NCBI RefSeq assembly: GCF_900129875.1
Contig: NZ_FQXC01000001.1
Coordinates: 62,001 to 126,000 of the forward strand
Reading direction: 5' to 3'
Origin: Marivita hallyeonensis
Lineage (GTDB): Bacteria; Pseudomonadota; Alphaproteobacteria; Rhodobacterales; Rhodobacteraceae
Length of the DNA stretch: 64,000 bases
The translations under genes were made by a program, and so were the position numbers. Below, piece by piece: positions 26,124-35,072 of the stretch. The stretch's first letter is position 1. Every line of letters starts with the position of its first letter. The notes beneath the pieces are model-generated. The model had not been told where the DNA came from, did no database searches, and saw only the letters and a program-made list of their open reading frames with translations.

Positions 26124-26392
26124 TTGAGTCTCCCAGTTGGTTGATGGGCCAGAGGCCCAGTCAGTTGGAAACGCCTGTGATGATTGTTCATCTGCTTTCG
26201 CACACGCAAAGCGTTGTCACTGCGAAGCTTTTGGCACGTCCCTGCAGACATAAAACGCGATTCGGGCGTGTTGGACCAGCCCAGTGACCTGCGCCAGCCT
26301 TGACTCGTCTGCCAGCGACTCCTGTTTGGAACGGTTCCGTCCTGTGGTATCGGCAAGAGAAACCGCTTCACATCTGACCTAGAGTGACCACC

Positions 26393-27715
26393 ATGAACCA
26401 CGTCTTTCCCCGCCAGAACCTCGCGCCCCCGGTCAAAGCGGTGCGCGGCGAAGGGTGCTACTTGTTCGACGAGAGCGGTAAGCAGTATTTCGATGGCTCA
26501 GGCGGTGCTGCGGTATCCTGCCTTGGCCATGGAGATGCCGAAATTATCCAGGCCATTCAGGATCAAGCGGCAAGCCTCGCCTACGCGCACACGGGGTTCT
26601 TCACCAGCGATCCGGCAGAAGAGCTGGCCGACCTGCTGATCAAGCATGCGCCGGGTACGCTGGACCGGGTGTATTTCGTATCCGGCGGATCGGAGGCAGT
26701 GGAGTCCGCGCTCAAACTCGCGCGACAGTACTTCCTTGAAAAGGGTCAGCCGCAACGGCGCCACGTCATTGCGCGGCGGCAAAGCTACCACGGCAACACG
26801 CTCGGCGCACTGGCGACGGGAGGAAACGCATGGCGCCGCGCGCAGTTCGAGCCGATCCTGATGGATGTTTCGCATATTGCGCCGTGCTACGAATACGTGG
26901 ATCGCGCGGCAGACGAGACACCTTTCGATTACGGGCAGCGCGTGGCGCAAGAGTTGGAGGACGAGATCCTGAGGCTCGGCCCCGACAGTGTCATTGCGTT
27001 TGTCGCCGAACCCGTCGTCGGCGCAACGATGGGTGCAGTGCCAGCGGTGGAGGGTTACTTCAAACGCATCCGCGAGATTTGTAACCAGTATGGCGTGCTC
27101 TTGATCCTCGATGAAGTCATGTGCGGCATGGGCCGGGTCGGACATCTTTTCGCCTGTGACGCCGATGGCATCGCCCCGGATATCCTGTGTATCGCCAAGG
27201 GTCTGGGCGCAGGCTACCAGCCGATTGGCGCGATGCTCTGTACGGACGAGATTTATCAAGCCATCTCGGATGGGTCGGGGTTCTTTCAACACGGTCACAC
27301 GTATCTCGGCCATCCGGTCGCCTGTGCCACGTCACTTGCTGTTGTGAAAGCCATGCTGGGGCGCAGGTTGATCCCGAGGGTCGAAGCACAAGGCGAAAAG
27401 CTTTCGCAAGCATTGCATGATCGTTTCGGCCAACACCCTCATATCGGCGATATCCGGGGCAGAGGCCTGTTTCGCGGGATGGAGTTCGTCGCAGACCGCG
27501 AGGCCAAGATTCCCTTTGATCCCACGCGAAACACGGCCGGGAAGTTCAAGAAGGCTGCGTTTGACGCGGGCCTCATCTGCTATCCGATGCGCGGCACGCG
27601 GGATGGCAACCTTGGCGACCACGTTCTTCTGGCTCCGCCGTTTATCATATCCGACGACCAGATCGGCGAAGTGATGGACAAGCTGGCGGTCGCGGTCGAT
27701 CAGGTCTTTCCCTGA
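26393..27715 (+). CDS. PLP-dependent class III aminotransferase
   Basis: A 440-residue fold-type I enzyme. Landmarks are FVSGGSEAVESALKLAR, RRQSYHGNTLGAL, the Asp of LLILDEVMCGMGR and the Schiff-base Lys in CIAKGLGAGYQPIGAM, with QHGHTYLGHPVACA at the phosphate side. Such enzymes move an amino group from an omega-amine or amino acid to a keto acid. An in-frame GTG at 26384 is an alternative start; neither has a strong ribosome site. It is divergent from the TAXI importer genes with a 260-base gap, so the importer may supply its substrate. Confidence 0.88.
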   Translation: MNHVFPRQNLAPPVKAVRGEGCYLFDESGKQYFDGSGGAAVSCLGHGDAEIIQAIQDQAASLAYAHTGFFTSDPAEELADLLIKHAPGTLDRVYFVSGGSEAVESALKLARQYFLEKGQPQRRHVIARRQSYHGNTLGALATGGNAWRRAQFEPILMDVSHIAPCYEYVDRAADETPFDYGQRVAQELEDEILRLGPDSVIAFVAEPVVGATMGAVPAVEGYFKRIREICNQYGVLLILDEVMCGMGRVGHLFACDADGIAPDILCIAKGLGAGYQPIGAMLCTDEIYQAISDGSGFFQHGHTYLGHPVACATSLAVVKAMLGRRLIPRVEAQGEKLSQALHDRFGQHPHIGDIRGRGLFRGMEFVADREAKIPFDPTRNTAGKFKKAAFDAGLICYPMRGTRDGNLGDHVLLAPPFIISDDQIGEVMDKLAVAVDQVFP

Positions 27716-28358
27716 AAACAGCCGTTCTGCGGCACGGGGTTTGCGTCGCAAGATGCGGGCGGATTATTCTGAAAATCGCGCTCGGGAAACAGCTCGGAAA
27801 ACACATGGTGCCTGCGCTCGCGCCGAAGAACTTCCCAAAAAAGGCGGTGCAGAAAAAGGCCGCCCTTGACGCTCACTGGCGGCTCTCACACCCTCGCGCC
27901 CTAGGCGCCAACCTCCTCTGTGAGGCCCATTTTGACCCTTGCTGTGTCGGACATAGATGTCCGCTCGGAACCGCAACTCGCTATCTCCAAAGGAAGACGC
28001 TCAGCGAAAAAAGGGGGCTGAAGAACCTGCACAAGCAAATCGAACGCACCTTAGGTCTTACGAAGCTCTCTTAGTTGCTCGCAATGGATAGGCGCATCAG
28101 ACAGCGGAAGATCGCTACGGCATATCCTGCGTTTCGTTAGACCGCTCGACCTAGGCTGGGCGGTCGGATCAGCCGACTTCCTCTAGGCCTCTAATCCATG
28201 GAAATCCACAATTCCCGGGACACCGCCGAAGGCGCGAATTCACCCTCAGGAACGCGAACACCTCGCGAACAAAAATGTCCCACTTTTGCCCAGGCGCGAA
28301 AGCGATGGGACGGTTTTGCAACCTAACTCATTGAAATCGTTAAAAATATGAGGTGATT
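27716..28358. other. Chromosomal flank left of the integrated elements, no gene seen
   Basis: About 640 bases with no supported gene. An open frame at 27805-28074 is Cys/His/Lys-rich and unlike any family. Just before the att repeat there is a GTCCCA (28277) with its inverse TGGGAC (28306), and CTCATTGAAA (28327), which recurs at 28458 inside the element. These could be integrase arm sites or the remains of an older insertion. Confidence 0.4.
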
Positions 28359-28404
28359 TGGTGCCCGGGGGCGGAATCGAACCACCGACACGAGGATTTT
28401 CAAT
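28359..28404. repeat. att repeat, left copy (tRNA-Phe 3' end)
   Basis: 46 bases identical to the last 46 bases (with CCA) of tRNA-Phe at 54645-54690, in the same orientation. It is a partial tRNA copy left by integration, not a functional tRNA. Confidence 0.9.
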
Positions 28405-28565
28405 TAGCCATGGGATCTGCGCGACTTGTCTCAGGGGCGCTCAACCCGTAACGTAGCTCATTGAAAATCTTGTTCTTTGTGAATGGCGGATCGTCTCAGC
28501 CCGTCTCTCGCCGGATCATTCAAGCTCACTGTCGTTGCTACCCCAGTGATACCCAAGCGCAATGA

Positions 28566-29438
28566 TCAGTACGTGCTAAGAGGTTCTTGCTCAGGTCCTT
28601 GTTTTAGCAGCTTTGCTGCCCGTATTGGCGCACTGAGATACGGGACCTCGTCGCTAAGTAACCTGTCGAATGGGCCAAGACCAAAGCCGCTAGACAGCGC
28701 TAAAGAGCCCAATACCAACGTGTCGAAATCCAACAAAGCGGAGGGGCGCAGCATGCGCTGCCAATGATAGCTGTCTTTCATTGCGGATTGGATTGCCTCA
28801 AAACGAGTACTTGCAATCGTTTCAACGCTTCGCAAAACGAAGGGGCGGTCAAGTCCGAGCTTACTTTCCAACGGGTTAATAAGTTCCTGTCCCATTCGCA
28901 TGTAGCTATCAATGGAAAGACCTGTCACACCAACTTGGAAGCCTGCGCGACGCTCCAGTGCTCGCCTAAACGGAACCTCGCTGCTTTCTTTTGAGGACAA
29001 CCCATCACGCAAACACTCAACCTGATACAGTGCGAACAATTGACTAGTCGTCGTTCGCGCCGAGTTTTCCAGGGGGCGTGTAAAGCGTTCCTCTTCATCT
29101 TCCAAACGTTTTTGGCTTCTGACGCCATCAAGGAGATCACTATGATCCGATAACGAAGAAACGGCTTTTGGTCCTCCTGACAATTCGAGCAGTACAGCGC
29201 CATGAATAATCCCAAGTTCAAGAAAACCGTTCCCAGCTTTTCGGAGAAGGTCACGGGCTTTGCTGGTATCTTCGAGAAGCAGCGCAATCGATGCGGCATC
29301 ACGGTATGCAGTCGCTGCAATCGCTTGATGTTCATAACCCTGCCGCCTGAACTCGTTATGGACCTCAGCGCGACCTATTAGAAATTTTAGCCGGTTGCGA
29401 AGCCTTTCGGGTTCGATCCCAAAACCCTCTTCGTGCAT
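28566..29438 (-). CDS. Helical-repeat protein, last gene of a four-gene cargo operon
   Basis: A 290-residue soluble protein with no recognised family. Residues about 25-75 look like paired amphipathic helices of the TPR kind (AATAYRDAASIALLLEDTSKARDLLRKAGNGFLELG). A charged stretch rich in Glu and Arg (about 105-120) follows, then a mostly helical C-terminal half. No signal peptide, membrane segment or catalytic motif is seen. Its ATG overlaps the preceding gene's stop by one base (TGATG), so it is translated together with the ART-like, receiver-like and HNH genes. A scaffold or sensor role is possible but is only a guess from fold type. Confidence 0.65.
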   Translation of the reverse strand: MHEEGFGIEPERLRNRLKFLIGRAEVHNEFRRQGYEHQAIAATAYRDAASIALLLEDTSKARDLLRKAGNGFLELGIIHGAVLLELSGGPKAVSSLSDHSDLLDGVRSQKRLEDEEERFTRPLENSARTTTSQLFALYQVECLRDGLSSKESSEVPFRRALERRAGFQVGVTGLSIDSYMRMGQELINPLESKLGLDRPFVLRSVETIASTRFEAIQSAMKDSYHWQRMLRPSALLDFDTLVLGSLALSSGFGLGPFDRLLSDEVPYLSAPIRAAKLLKQGPEQEPLSTY

Positions 29439-30052
29439 CAGACAAGCTCCCTAATGTTGCTCAGGACATCAGGCTCAACATACTTTAGATTCGACCACGT
29501 GTGCTGCGGCCGCCAATGGCCATGACTAGGATCCCACCATTCAACCCGCTCGATTTGATTAGACGGTATGTGAACCTTGGCTGTTAATTCGCCTTCTAGC
29601 TGGTAGGGCGACCATCTTTGGTAGATGTTTATGTCTCGTACCGCCTCCGCAACATTGCTGACCTCAACCGCGGGGTAGTGGCTCGTAGCCACCCAGCAAA
29701 AGAACAATGCCCCCGGCCTCGTCCAGTCGTCTGTGGCAAACTGCAAAGCAGTATCGATGGCAGAGTAAGCAAAATTCTGTTGAAGGATGGTATTTCTTTC
29801 AACTGCACCACTGGCCAAAGAGATAAACGGGGTTTCGTCACCGAAATTCTCGTAGTCGTGCAAATGCCGATCCAGATTGTGCGCTGTCAACACGTTCGCG
29901 ACCATGTGCGGAGTTATTCGGTGCTCCTTTCTCCACCAATTCGACATGATGCCATTGTCCTGACTTATGATTTCCTGCGCTTCAGATTGTGTGAGGCCAA
30001 TCAGGCCAGAAGGGTCACCGGCAATCCCCTTTACGCATTTCTGGATATACAT
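29438..30052 (-). CDS. Putative ADP-ribosyltransferase-like protein
   Basis: A 204-residue soluble protein. Its middle reads HLHDYENFGDETPFISLASGAVERN, followed by an Ala/Phe-containing helix, a strand ALFFCWV, and later LEGELTAKVHIPSNQIERVEWW. This order (hydrophobic SpFISL strand, helix, then a Glu before a strand and an IP-x-x-x-I turn) resembles the core of ART-fold toxins with an STS-like strand and a catalytic Glu, here Glu in LEGEL. The Ser-Thr-Ser itself is not intact (SLASG) and the NAD-binding Arg is not assigned. The call is tentative. Both ends overlap neighbouring genes by one base. If it is an ART, it is a candidate effector of the operon. Confidence 0.4.
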   Translation of the reverse strand: MYIQKCVKGIAGDPSGLIGLTQSEAQEIISQDNGIMSNWWRKEHRITPHMVANVLTAHNLDRHLHDYENFGDETPFISLASGAVERNTILQQNFAYSAIDTALQFATDDWTRPGALFFCWVATSHYPAVEVSNVAEAVRDINIYQRWSPYQLEGELTAKVHIPSNQIERVEWWDPSHGHWRPQHTWSNLKYVEPDVLSNIRELV

Positions 30053-30714
30053 CAGCCCCTACGCCTTTCTGTCGCATCGAGTATCAAATTGAGCAGTTCA
30101 TCTGGGCGTGTAGTCAGCCCGAATGCGCCACAAGGCGTATCGCGCTGTGCACCGACATAAAAAATGACAAAAGGACTTGAGATGGAGGACAGTAACTCTG
30201 GAAGCAGCTTTGCCCCAGCTTCTCCGTCGTTCGCGCGTCCCATGTCAGTGATTACAATGTCGTAGATTGCGCCCTCCATTTTCTTTCGCGCTTCTTCATC
30301 TGTTTTAGCAAAATCAATCAGAACACCAAGTTTTCGCAGAATACCGATTTCGGGAATATTGTTAGAGGGGTTATCATCGATCCAAAGAATTCGTGAAGAC
30401 CTGAGCATCGGCCCAATAGTTTTCATTCGACGAACCAATTGATCCCGCAGACCTGCTGGTAGTGTGATATCCCTTGCTTCTGCAACCTCCTGCACCTCCC
30501 CTGACAACTCCAACTCAACCCCGGCGAACCCTAGCTTTGTCGCCCGGGAAAAGGCGGATCTAATGGTTCTTGGCCCGACGATGAAAAACACAGAGGCAAA
30601 GAAAAGTGCCCACAAAAGATGGGGTGTGTACGGCAGCAAGTCAGACCAATGAAACCCACTCTCAGGGCTTGAAAAGGAAATCCGAATGTCCAAAAATTTT
30701 ATCCCCGTGTCCAA
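30052..30714 (-). CDS. Membrane-anchored receiver-domain-like protein
   Basis: A 220-residue protein. Residues about 31-48 form one transmembrane helix, followed by a linker containing GFAGVELELSGEVQEV. Residues 107-218 look like a response-regulator receiver: acidic pair Asp113-Asp114 in LWIDDNP and the candidate phosphoacceptor Asp157 in VITDMGR. The conserved Lys of receivers is not found (FYVGAQRD occupies that place), so signalling may be atypical or phosphorylation-independent. No histidine kinase is nearby. It starts at a TTG directly after the HNH stop, and its stop overlaps the ART-like start, so expression is tightly coupled. Confidence 0.65.
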   Translation of the reverse strand: MDTGIKFLDIRISFSSPESGFHWSDLLPYTPHLLWALFFASVFFIVGPRTIRSAFSRATKLGFAGVELELSGEVQEVAEARDITLPAGLRDQLVRRMKTIGPMLRSSRILWIDDNPSNNIPEIGILRKLGVLIDFAKTDEEARKKMEGAIYDIVITDMGRANDGEAGAKLLPELLSSISSPFVIFYVGAQRDTPCGAFGLTTRPDELLNLILDATERRRG

Positions 30715-31719
30715 TCAGCAGTAGTCATCCATACAGTCCTCATAGCTGTCCCCGGTCAGCTCGCAAAAGGTCTTTAGCGCGCCTTGCAAAGAAAAATACT
30801 GATGTTCACTTCGATGGTAGAAGAACTCGCCACGAACGAAAATCTGTGCGACTGCCCAATCTTTAATTGCGTTGGGGCCGGGATTGTGGGTCATGACGAT
30901 CAAAGCATCTTCGACAAGAGACCGCTGAACTACCAAGCTTTGATAGATGTCGTTTCGTGCGAAGACTTTGCCAAACACAAGGTTTTCCGCATATTGCGCC
31001 AGCGCATCGTCAGCCACTTCTGAAGGACATTCAGGAAACTCCGTTGGTACCCGCCAGCGAACTTGGACGACCGAGGGGGTGAGAGACTCGTACTCTTCAG
31101 GGTCGGGCTCGAAATCTGCACGTTCAGCAGTACCGTACAACCATTCGCCAATTGCGCCACCACTGGGAATCGAACCGCTTTCTGCCCACGCTTCAAAGCG
31201 TGACTTTGTCTTTGCGGCCTCGTCCTTCGATACGGTTCGCATCCACGAAACATCTGGGTAAGAAGCCTCACTTTGAAGTTTCGACGGATCGGCTAGGAAG
31301 GCTTCGATGGAACCGTAGACCAGTTCGATGCGTCGCGCCGTGATCTCATTCATTAGAGCGTTTTCTAGCCTCGTTAGCCACCGCAAATTCTCCGGTCGGT
31401 TGTTCGCTCGGTTGGTATCAATATGATCCACCACGTGCTGATCTGTGGGTGGTTCTCCGTGGAATGCAGAACAAACAATGCGGTGAACGGGGACACCTGC
31501 AAGATATTGATATCCGGTTGTCTGGTTTTGGCGCCCGAAGGTCCACGTTTTGTCTAGAGGACGGGCGCGCTTTCGATATTCATTGAAGCGATAAACTGCG
31601 CCGTTATCGCGAACGAGATACCGCTCACCTCGATATTCAACATCAATTTTGTTATCGTAGACTGCCAGTAGGCGATCTTGATCGCCCACTGGCAAATTCG
31701 TTTGGTCCAAAGATGGCAT
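30715..31719 (-). CDS. HNH endonuclease-domain protein, first gene of the cargo operon
   Basis: A 334-residue protein starting at ATG 31719, chosen for the GGAG six bases upstream; the frame is open to 31905 but has no ribosome site there. Residues about 20-60 form a strand-rich segment (KIDVEYRGERYLVRDNGAVYRF) like those before homing-type HNH domains. The HNH core follows: His79 in VPVHRIV, VVDHIDTNRANNRPENLRWLTRLEN at about 96-120 with His99 and Asn111. The C-terminal 200 residues have no recognised domain. HNH proteins of this subtype are often free-standing or homing nucleases; here tight linkage to three other genes suggests a system component. Confidence 0.7.
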   Translation of the reverse strand: MPSLDQTNLPVGDQDRLLAVYDNKIDVEYRGERYLVRDNGAVYRFNEYRKRARPLDKTWTFGRQNQTTGYQYLAGVPVHRIVCSAFHGEPPTDQHVVDHIDTNRANNRPENLRWLTRLENALMNEITARRIELVYGSIEAFLADPSKLQSEASYPDVSWMRTVSKDEAAKTKSRFEAWAESGSIPSGGAIGEWLYGTAERADFEPDPEEYESLTPSVVQVRWRVPTEFPECPSEVADDALAQYAENLVFGKVFARNDIYQSLVVQRSLVEDALIVMTHNPGPNAIKDWAVAQIFVRGEFFYHRSEHQYFSLQGALKTFCELTGDSYEDCMDDYC

Positions 31720-31974
31720 CACACTCTCCAGCGCAAAGTTGCCTCGGCTTTCCCCAGACCAATCGCTCTGGTGCCGGTTGTTGTTGGCAGACATGAAACA
31801 CGGCGTCTGGCGCTGCCTTATGCTCTGAAACGCAACCAAAGAATGTCGTGCGCATAGACACGACGTCAACCAACGATTGAAGCCCTCCAAAAGCACCAAG
31901 CTCACCGGACCGCTAGTTCAGAGCGAGCCATCTCGCCTCAACGCATCTAGGATTGTCCCTGACGTGGCTTGTCC

Positions 31975-31992
31975 GCCCATCTTATCATGGGC
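31975..31992 (+). promoter_or_regulatory. Hairpin directly before the integrase start
   Basis: GCCCAT-CTTATC-ATGGGC ends two bases before the integrase ATG at 31995, where a ribosome site would normally be. It could be an operator or a translation-limiting hairpin. Confidence 0.45.
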
Positions 31993-31994
31993 TT

Positions 31995-33206
31995 ATGAAA
32001 CGCAAACTCACCACCAAGTTCATCGAAGGCCAGAAGCCAGATCCGTCCAAGCGTCTAGATATTCGGGACGATTTGATGCCGGGCCTCGTCCTTCGGATCA
32101 GCACGCCCGGCACCAAGACGTTCTGCCTGCACAAGCGTATCAACGGCAAAATGCGGCGGCTGACCATCGGACGGTTCCCTGTCTTGTCGCTGGCCGAAGC
32201 ACGTGAACGGGTGCGACAGGTGCTCTACGACATCGAGACGGGTCGTTTCGAGGATTGCACGGGCTTGGAGGTCGAAACAAAACCCACGCTCCGCGCGGTG
32301 ATCCCTGACTACATGGAGAAGTACGCCATGGTTCACAACCGCGACTGGAAGCGAAAGCAAGCCTTGCTGGCGAAGTTCACGACCCTGCATGACAAGCAGA
32401 TCGACCAGATCAAGCGTGCCGATGTCGTGAAAGCCTGCGACTTGATCCGCAAATCCGCGCCGACAAGCGCGAACCGGGCGCTTGCCCACCTCAAACACCT
32501 TATGGGCTGGTGCGTCGAGCGCGGCATGATCGATGCCAACCCCATCGCTGGGATGAAACCGCCAAGTAAGGAAAAGTCACGCGAACGGGTGATGACCGAC
32601 GATGAGCTGGGCGCGATGTGGACGGCCTGTGACGCCGAAGGCTATCCTTTCGGGGATTGCATGAAGCTGTTGATACTGAGCGGCCAGAGGCGCGCCGAGG
32701 TCGCCGAGATGCGCTGGTCGGAAATCGACCTCGAAAAACGCCTGTGGACCCTGCCTTCGCAGCGCGCCAAGAACGGAAGGCAGCACACCGTTCCGATCAC
32801 CGACGCGATGTTGGACGTTCTGCGCAGGGTGCCGAGGTTCCTCGGTTCGGACTACGTATTCACGACCACCGGCAAATCCCCCGTGTCAGGCTTCGGTCGC
32901 GTAAAAAAACGGCTCGACAAGGCGCTGCCCGAAGGCACGGAACCGTGGATCATTCACGACCTGCGCCGCACGATGTCTACGAACATGGCGATGATGGGCG
33001 TTCCCCAGCCCGTGACAGAGGCGTTGTTGAACCACAAGACGGGTGTGGTCTCCGGCGTGGCCGCCATCTACAATGTCTATTCATACGCCGACGAAAAGCG
33101 CGAGGCATTGGAGACATGGAATGCCCGTATCGAAGAAATCACAAAGACCAAGAATGATCCGCAATCTGTTGGATGTGGCGACGCCAGATCGCTGGGTCGA
33201 ATGTGA
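31995..33206 (+). CDS. Tyrosine integrase of element 1 (P4 type)
   Basis: A 403-residue integrase with the N-terminal DUF4102-type arm-binding domain (KLTTKFIEG through TIGRFPVLSLAEARE), a helical core-binding domain and a C-terminal catalytic domain. Catalytic residues are intact: Arg in SGQRRAEV, His-x-x-Arg in IHDLRRT, His in LLNHKT and the nucleophile Tyr in YNVYSY. The ATG at 31995 is preferred over an upstream in-frame start because homology begins there. P4-type integrases use tRNA 3' ends, which fits the att repeats. Unusually, the gene lies 3.6 kb inside the left end, not next to either att copy. Confidence 0.92.
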   Translation: MKRKLTTKFIEGQKPDPSKRLDIRDDLMPGLVLRISTPGTKTFCLHKRINGKMRRLTIGRFPVLSLAEARERVRQVLYDIETGRFEDCTGLEVETKPTLRAVIPDYMEKYAMVHNRDWKRKQALLAKFTTLHDKQIDQIKRADVVKACDLIRKSAPTSANRALAHLKHLMGWCVERGMIDANPIAGMKPPSKEKSRERVMTDDELGAMWTACDAEGYPFGDCMKLLILSGQRRAEVAEMRWSEIDLEKRLWTLPSQRAKNGRQHTVPITDAMLDVLRRVPRFLGSDYVFTTTGKSPVSGFGRVKKRLDKALPEGTEPWIIHDLRRTMSTNMAMMGVPQPVTEALLNHKTGVVSGVAAIYNVYSYADEKREALETWNARIEEITKTKNDPQSVGCGDARSLGRM

Positions 33207-33663
33207 CGATTTCAAGTATCCTGCGGGCGGAAATCCGTGGACAGAACTTTACACCGAAAAGGCTTGCCAAGAAATCGCAGACACTGTCGCAATTTTCGAC
33301 CCTGATACCGTTCAGAGCCTTCGGTTTCAGTTGGCGGCTACCGCTGAACATCTGGTAGCGGCCTTCGGATTTGTGGGTGGTGCGGCAACTCCGTCCCAAA
33401 GGTACAAATGGGCGGTCGAATTGGACGTCACTTTGCGAAAGGTAATAAACCAACTCAAGAATTCTGCCGACAACCTTTCGACCGTTTCGATCAAAGACAG
33501 TGGGGGCAAGACTAGAGTCTATCCCGCATCTGTGATGCGCAATCGCATCGAGCGCACACAAAACGCAATTCTGGACCTCCAATGTCTGCTCGAAGGCGTT
33601 GCGAAGCCCAAAAACGAAGAAGGACAAAGAAGAACTAAAGAAAGAATGCGACTCAGAACATGA
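33154..33663 (+). CDS. Hypothetical protein overlapping the integrase 3' end
   Basis: A 169-residue protein with no recognised family. The proposed ATG at 33154 overlaps the last 53 bases of the integrase gene in another frame, and the following gene starts one base after its stop. The sequence is soluble and mainly helical (ELDVTLRKVINQLKNSADNLSTVS; RIERTQNAILDLQCLLEGV), with a basic C-terminus. It could be a small regulatory or replication-associated protein of the island. Confidence 0.5.
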   Translation: MIRNLLDVATPDRWVECDDFKYPAGGNPWTELYTEKACQEIADTVAIFDPDTVQSLRFQLAATAEHLVAAFGFVGGAATPSQRYKWAVELDVTLRKVINQLKNSADNLSTVSIKDSGGKTRVYPASVMRNRIERTQNAILDLQCLLEGVAKPKNEEGQRRTKERMRLRT

Positions 33664-33664
33664 G

Positions 33665-33937
33665 ATGGGCCAACCCAATCGCACCGCCCATTCCCAGTCC
33701 CTCCAAATCGTTGTCAACGGGATGACCGAGGTATTCATTAGCTTTGTCGGCGTTGAACATGTCAAAAGGACAACTTTTGGAAAGCACGTTGATGGCCCGT
33801 TCCCGGAATTTATTAGGAAAGCTGCAAACCCATTTTTGACGGTATACTATCCGAAATTGGCTTCGTCCAAACGTCGCGTTGACAAGCTCAATTCTCAAAT
33901 TCAAGAGGCAGTCGCCTCGTACTCGTTGCGCGAGTGA
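33665..33937 (+). CDS. Small hypothetical protein
   Basis: About 90 residues, starting one base after the previous stop. It contains TEVFISFVGVEHVKR and a basic helix near the C-terminus. No family was recognised and the ribosome site is weak; it is kept because of the tight spacing with its neighbour. Confidence 0.4.
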   Translation: MGQPNRTAHSQSLQIVVNGMTEVFISFVGVEHVKRTTFGKHVDGPFPEFIRKAANPFLTVYYPKLASSKRRVDKLNSQIQEAVASYSLRE

Positions 33938-34050
33938 ACGAAACGCCCAAAACTCACCCCGTTTCGTTCATTGAATTGAAATGAAACACTTTTCTACGTG
34001 TGTCATGATCGTCTCAGGAACCGGTTCCCTTAGTCATGAAAGGGAAAAAG

Positions 34051-34275
34051 ATGACAGACGAAACACTCAAAAAGACGCTTGCCACACGCAACGACCTTAG
34101 GAGCATGGGCATTAAGGTCTCGAATGTTACCCTCCTTCGCTGGGAGGCGCGTGGCCGCTTTCCACGTAGAATCCGCCCCGGCGGCACCACGGTTGCATGG
34201 TTCATGTCAGAGATTCAGGCATGGCTTTCTGAGCGCGACCAAGAGCGTGCTCGGACGCACTACGCCGAGTACTGA
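34051..34275 (+). CDS. AlpA-like helix-turn-helix regulator
   Basis: A 74-residue DNA-binding protein of the AlpA/MerR-like winged-helix type: an N-terminal TRNDLRSMGIKVSNVTLLRWEARGRFPRRIRPGG and a terminal helix WFMSEIQAWLSERD. AlpA proteins of P4-like elements control integrase or excision. The ATG at 34051 is preferred to that at 34036 because AAGGG lies about six bases upstream. Confidence 0.8.
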   Translation: MTDETLKKTLATRNDLRSMGIKVSNVTLLRWEARGRFPRRIRPGGTTVAWFMSEIQAWLSERDQERARTHYAEY

Positions 34276-34320
34276 CCAGCATTCCGCAAAAAAACAGAAG
34301 CATCAAAAAGGAGTTTCCCG

Positions 34321-35019
34321 ATGGAAACCATGCGTTCAACGCAGCCTTCAGTGCTGCTTTCCGAAACCGAGTTCAAGGCCAAATCCGAGGGTTACGGATG
34401 GAGAAAGTCGATACACAAGGGGTGGATTCAACACTATTACCACCAGCACCCCGAACCCGAGGGGTGGCCCGTCGAGGCGGAAATCTTGCTGCAAAAAGTG
34501 GGCGACTGTTCACCAAGCAATCGCGTGCGAGTTTGTGCCGTGTCACCGCATGGCGACATCGAGGAAGAGCACTTCCTGAACCCGGCTGAAGACATGGATA
34601 TGGCAGATGTGCTGTTTGATTTGGCAGCCTACTCTGACCACAATATCATGTTTGACCCGGTACCTTGGAAACGTGGCGTTCGTTCGAGCCGAACCCGATT
34701 GGGTTTCAGGACCATTGTGGGCGAACACCCGTTTGACTACTTCCCGAGCCCCGCAATTTTCTGGGGCGTGGGCGTTTCGGCATTTCAGTTCCTCGCCCCA
34801 TTGCCTTTCGCGATGGAAGTTGCGGCGATGGCAGAGATGCTTGATGGCGCGGGATTGTCTCGGGCACATCGGATCGATGGTTCCACAAGTGATCTGCTCT
34901 ACATGCCCGGCTCGCTTATTCATCGCCCCGGCCTTCCCCCATTCACTGCGGAAGTGTTGTTCGACGCCTTTTCGGAAGTCGAAGTCGATGGCGGCGATTG
35001 GCTCTGGGCAAAGTACTAA
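34321..35019 (+). CDS. Hypothetical protein of element 1
   Basis: A 232-residue soluble protein without a recognised family. It has a good ribosome site (AAGGAG, eight bases before the ATG). The sequence is rich in Trp, Pro and acidic residues, with an internal hydrophobic AIFWGVGVSAFQFLAPLPFAMEVAAM that is too polar to be a confident membrane helix. It sits between the AlpA-like gene and the replication gene. Confidence 0.65.
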   Translation: METMRSTQPSVLLSETEFKAKSEGYGWRKSIHKGWIQHYYHQHPEPEGWPVEAEILLQKVGDCSPSNRVRVCAVSPHGDIEEEHFLNPAEDMDMADVLFDLAAYSDHNIMFDPVPWKRGVRSSRTRLGFRTIVGEHPFDYFPSPAIFWGVGVSAFQFLAPLPFAMEVAAMAEMLDGAGLSRAHRIDGSTSDLLYMPGSLIHRPGLPPFTAEVLFDAFSEVEVDGGDWLWAKY

Positions 35020-35072
35020 CACAAGGGGGGCTAGTCCCCCCCTCTACTCCCATAGAATTCACGAGGTGACCC

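Noticed and set aside
27805-28074. An 89-codon open frame left of the att site
   Set aside because: No ribosome site, unusual composition and no family; treated as non-coding.
28359-28404. Possible third tRNA-Phe gene
   Set aside because: The same partial 3' copy, without the 5' half.
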